NCBI GenBank assembly: GCA_964560875.1
Contig: CAZLMW010000026.1
Location: forward strand, 12,519-76,518
Direction of reading: 5' to 3'
DNA from: CAZLMW01 sp964560875
Lineage (GTDB): Bacteria > Myxococcota_A > UBA9042
DNA: 64,000 nucleotides
In this document: piece after piece, positions 61,712 to 64,000 of the stretch
How the letters are laid out: each line of letters begins with the position of its first letter
How positions within the stretch are numbered: position 1 is the first letter of the stretch
Notes under the pieces: model-generated
The model's database searches: none
What the model saw: the letters and a program-made list of their open reading frames with translations, nothing else
Told to the model about the DNA's origin: nothing
Program-made: the position numbers and the translations under genes

Positions 61712-62869
61712 GCTCGGACCCAATCGCCCGATCTCGCGCCAGGGAACGACCTCAACGTCCGACCGCATCTGCCCCACCGCCCCGCCGTACACGAGGTGGG
61801 CAGTAGCATCCGAGATTTGTGAAGCGAGCGCCCGAACGGTGGCCAACCAATCTGAGACGACCGTCTCGCCGCTTTTCATCTCGACCAAACGCTTGGTGAG
61901 CCCATCGTCGATGACCAGATCCACCTCGCGCCCACGGGTCTGCCGCAGGTGATACAGGCGAGGGGAACGACCGGCGTGGACCCACGACTTGTAGACCTCA
62001 GAGACGGCCCAGCTCTCGAAGATCGCACCGCGTAGGGGGTGATGACGGAGTTCGTTTGCGGAACGGATGCCCAGCAGCGCGCACGCCAGGCCTGAATCCA
62101 GGAAATGCAGCCGCGACCGTTTGACCAGGCGCTTGAGGACGTTGGTGAACCACGGCGGCAGGCGCATTGCGATAAAGCTCGCCTCAAGCACAGACAGCCA
62201 CGCTCGGGCCGTGTGGTTGGATACACCGACGTCAGCACCGAGCTGCTGCAGGTTGATCTCGGCCGACGTGCGCCCAGCCGACATGCGCAGGAAAGTCGTG
62301 AATGCGGTCAGGTCACCGACACCGCCAAGCTGCCGAACATCTCGTTGCACATACGTCGTCACGTAGTCCATCAGCCAGCGATTGGGGGCGAGCCTGCGGT
62401 CATGAATCCGGGGATATGCGCCAGTAAAAAGCGTCTCAATCAAACCGTCGGGCGAAGAACTGAAGCGCCGAAGCTCGTCCAAGCTCGGCGGCAGGAGGTG
62501 CAACACCGCAGTACGTCCGGCGAGGCTTTGCGAAATCGCCGCGGAGATCCCGAAGTGTTGCGAGCCCGTTAGGATGAAGCGACCAGGGGTCGGGTCGTCG
62601 TCGACATCCTGCTGCAGGTAACTGGCGAGGTCGGGTGCGTTTTGGATCTCGTCGAAGATCGCCCCGCCGGCATGTTCGCGGAGGAACCCACGTGGGTCTT
62701 CGATGGCGTAGCGGCGCACGTCGAGGGGCTCAAGCGTCACATACGTGTGGTCGCGAAAGACCTGGCGGCAAAGCGTCGTTTTACCCGACTGCCGCGGCCC
62801 GGTGATCGTCACGAGCGGGTACTGGGTCGCGGCGAGTTGGGCAACGGCTGCGAGGTCGCGCTCGATCAT
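61706..62869 (-). CDS. AAA_14/DUF4143-family ATPase
   Basis: 387 residues. Walker A TGPRQSGKTTLCRQVF lies near 24-39, Walker B GGAIFDEIQNAP near 70, sensor FILTGSQHFG near 97. It continues with YPRIHDRRLAPNRWLMDYVT TYVQRDVRQL, a winged-helix-like segment and the DUF4143 domain ending in REVDLVIDDGLTKRLVEMKS (D-E-K nuclease-like pattern). Full length for the family. It starts next to a single AAAACGCAGC element related to the tandem repeats in front of the 57640 gene. Function unknown; family members often sit in variable islands, as here. Confidence 0.9.
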   Translation of the reverse strand: MIERDLAAVAQLAATQYPLVTITGPRQSGKTTLCRQVFRDHTYVTLEPLDVRRYAIEDPRGFLREHAGGAIFDEIQNAPDLASYLQQDVDDDPTPGRFILTGSQHFGISAAISQSLAGRTAVLHLLPPSLDELRRFSSSPDGLIETLFTGAYPRIHDRRLAPNRWLMDYVTTYVQRDVRQLGGVGDLTAFTTFLRMSAGRTSAEINLQQLGADVGVSNHTARAWLSVLEASFIAMRLPPWFTNVLKRLVKRSRLHFLDSGLACALLGIRSANELRHHPLRGAIFESWAVSEVYKSWVHAGRSPRLYHLRQTRGREVDLVIDDGLTKRLVEMKSGETVVSDWLATVRALASQISDATAHLVYGGAVGQMRSDVEVVPWREIGRLGPSD

Positions 62870-63032
62870 CGCTCCAGACTAGCTGCGTTTTGCACCAAAT
62901 GGAAGTTCAGGTTCGAATTGATGTGTTTGCCCGTAGAATAGTCTCGACGTTCTTTCGGTACTTCCCGAGCCAAGAGTCAGCGTTCTTCGCCGACCAGCGG
63001 GCGCACTTGGCGCCAACGGGGACACCGGCAGC

Positions 63033-63453
63033 GCGGGGTCAGCGGGTACTCCATGGGCGGGCACATCGCTGCGCTCGCGGCGGCGACCTACCCCGAGCCG
63101 ATCGCGTGCGCGGCGATGGCCGCGGGGCTCAGCGCGGTGCCGATCTCTGCCAGGACGCGCTCAGCACGGCGATCCGGTGGGACGTCCTGGGCGAGACGGC
63201 CGCCGATCCCCAGGCGCGGATGGCGGAGCCGATCGGGATGTCGGATGTCGACCGCTTCGGCCCACCAGCTGTGACAAAGGCAGCGGTCGTGCTGGGCGCG
63301 AAGGACGACGCGTACGTGCGGACGGCGCAGGTGCAGGCGCTCGCGGATCACTGGGCCGGCGCAGCTGCGGTGGCTCATCGGTGGGCATGTCGCCGCGTAC
63401 CTGCGGCGCAAAGCGTTGGTGGACGCGCTGCGCGAGGCGATTGCGCGGGTGTA
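63033..63453 (+). pseudogene. Frameshifted alpha/beta-hydrolase remnant
   Basis: Three frames must be joined. First MGGHIAALAAATYPEPIACA AMAAGLSA, where the nucleophile-elbow Ser region is expected just before (63053 on). Then QDALSTAIRWDVLGETAADP, MAEPIGMSDVDRFGPPAVTK AAVVLGAKDDAYVRTAQVQA, then GGHVAAYLRRKALVDALREA with the terminal His, ending IARV and stop at 63453. The order matches a small alpha/beta hydrolase. At least two frameshifts and no 5' end make it a pseudogene, or a badly sequenced region. Confidence 0.6.
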
Positions 63454-63465
63454 GAGCCAACTCAG

Positions 63466-63870
63466 CTAACCCAACGGACCAAGATTCTCCGCAAACCACT
63501 GCGTCAGGCCGTCCTTGCCCAGCTCCCGTCGCGCCACCGCCATCGTCAACGCCACCGCGTCCCTCGGCGACGGCTGCTGATATCCGTTGACGCGCAAGAA
63601 CACCTGACATGCCTGCAACCCCGCCCGCTTGTTACCGTCTACGAAGGGGTGGTTGTTGACGATATGGAGCAGGTACGCCGCCGCCTGCGACAGCACGTCC
63701 TCGTGCAGCATCTGCCCGCCGAACGATTGCTGTGGCATCGCGACCGCCGACTCCAGCAGCCCCAGGTCTCCAACGCCGCGAGCGCCGCCCTCGTTTGTCA
63801 GCGTGTTGTTGTGAATAGCCAGGACGTCCTGCACCGACAAGAAGACCGTCTGGTCTCGCTCCCGGCTCAC
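63466..63870 (-). CDS. doc: Doc/Fic-family toxin (death-on-curing)
   Basis: 134 residues from a GTG. FLSVQDVLAIHNNTLTNEGG, GLLESAVAMPQQSFGG and the active-site HPFVDGNKRAG (Fic motif HxFxxGNxR) define the Doc clade. Doc proteins phosphorylate elongation factor EF-Tu and stall translation. Its GTG overlaps the stop of the gene upstream (GTGA), which runs out of the window and is presumably the antitoxin. Confidence 0.92.
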   Translation of the reverse strand: MSRERDQTVFLSVQDVLAIHNNTLTNEGGARGVGDLGLLESAVAMPQQSFGGQMLHEDVLSQAAAYLLHIVNNHPFVDGNKRAGLQACQVFLRVNGYQQPSPRDAVALTMAVARRELGKDGLTQWFAENLGPLG

Positions 63871-64000
63871 TTGGCGAGTTCAGCCCAGGCGTCGGCGTAG
63901 TCCGTCCGCAGCTCCGCCATGATCTCGTCTACCCGCTCGTTGCCGAGCCCCCAGGCCCGATTGGAAGTCGCTGACTGAGCGATAACCCGGGTCCGGGCCA
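63867..64000 (-). CDS. Antitoxin of the Doc module, C-terminal part
   Basis: 44 codons to the window edge: RAWGLGNERVDEIMAELRTD YADAWAELAK and stop. A helical, acidic tail is as expected for a Phd-like antitoxin. The first codons (IAQSATSNRA) derive from the 31-bp repeat shared with 30383-30413, so the 5' part may be rearranged. Family not provable from this piece. Confidence 0.55.
   Translation of the reverse strand, partial: ARTRVIAQSATSNRAWGLGNERVDEIMAELRTDYADAWAELAK
63953..63983. repeat. 31-bp repeat shared (inverted) with 30383-30413
   Basis: Exact reverse complement of 30383-30413. It lies inside the partial antitoxin frame, 17 bases from the window end. Confidence 0.85.

Overview
The window is GC-rich (roughly two-thirds G+C by eye) and reads as a draft metagenome-type scaffold from a Myxococcota (deltaproteobacterial) bacterium. 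Supporting signs are a MYXO-CTERM-like tail on a secreted metalloprotease, many very large lipoproteins with C-x-D-G-x-x-C-T cysteine repeats, two Hanks-type Ser/Thr kinases with N-terminal cysteine clusters, an FHA-like sigma-54 activator, an AgmX/PglI-type lipoprotein and a YARHG lipoprotein. Three runs of exactly 100 N (42838-42937, 46375-46474, 55202-55301) are scaffold gaps and each interrupts a gene. No tRNA, rRNA or CRISPR array was recognised.

Layout. 1-2.8 kb: ABC exporter operon (permease cut by the window edge, ATPase, outer-membrane barrel) with a TetR-type operator upstream. 2.9-5.1 kb: a methyltransferase, the truncated N-terminal part of a DNA-base-hypermodification-type protein, and a VapBC-like pair. 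5.2-11.6 kb: two paralogous secreted P-domain plus fibrinogen-like proteins separated by 1.8 kb of repeats (18-bp arrays, a 147-bp REP-like palindrome, GGGAGC hexamer arrays). 11.6-22.4 kb: a cyclase remnant, DoxX-like and CapA-like genes, a YARHG lipoprotein, a 1510-residue Cys-rich/propeller lipoprotein, membrane proteins and several gene fragments. 22.4-27.0 kb: a TetR regulator divergent from a ThDP enzyme-epimerase-SDR operon, with a tandem palindromic operator between them. 27.6-30.4 kb: a lipoprotein coupled to a metzincin-like MYXO-CTERM protein. 30.5-32.6 kb: a 5'-truncated HxsB-like radical SAM gene and a second VapBC. 32.6-35.5 kb: a three-gene cluster of a KxDG nucleotidyltransferase/DNA-ligase-like protein and two unknowns. 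35.7-44.8 kb: a deazaflavin-type reductase, dapD, then a tightly coupled run of fibrinogen-like lipoprotein, Ser/Thr kinase, TPR/TM protein and sigma-54 activator. 45-53 kb: a LuxR-type regulator and a lipoprotein of about 2,330 residues that carries a gap and a late frameshift. 53-57.5 kb: a Tat lipoprotein, a DMT-like transporter, an atypical Ser/Thr kinase and a third VapBC. 57.6-64 kb: two AAA/DUF4143 ATPases, an AgmX-type lipoprotein, several pseudogenes and a Doc-type toxin with its antitoxin running off the edge.

Two themes stand out. One is a heavy investment in very large secreted adhesion-like proteins, one of which is translationally coupled to a phospho-signalling and sigma-54 cassette. 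The other is a genome full of short modules: four toxin-antitoxin pairs, three AAA/DUF4143 genes (one a fragment), about ten truncated or frameshifted genes, and short duplicated gene tails. This suggests active rearrangement, or in places mis-assembly. No complete new defence or biosynthetic system could be demonstrated. The best candidates for undescribed biology are the ligase-like three-gene cluster and the lipoprotein-kinase-TPR-sigma-54 cassette.
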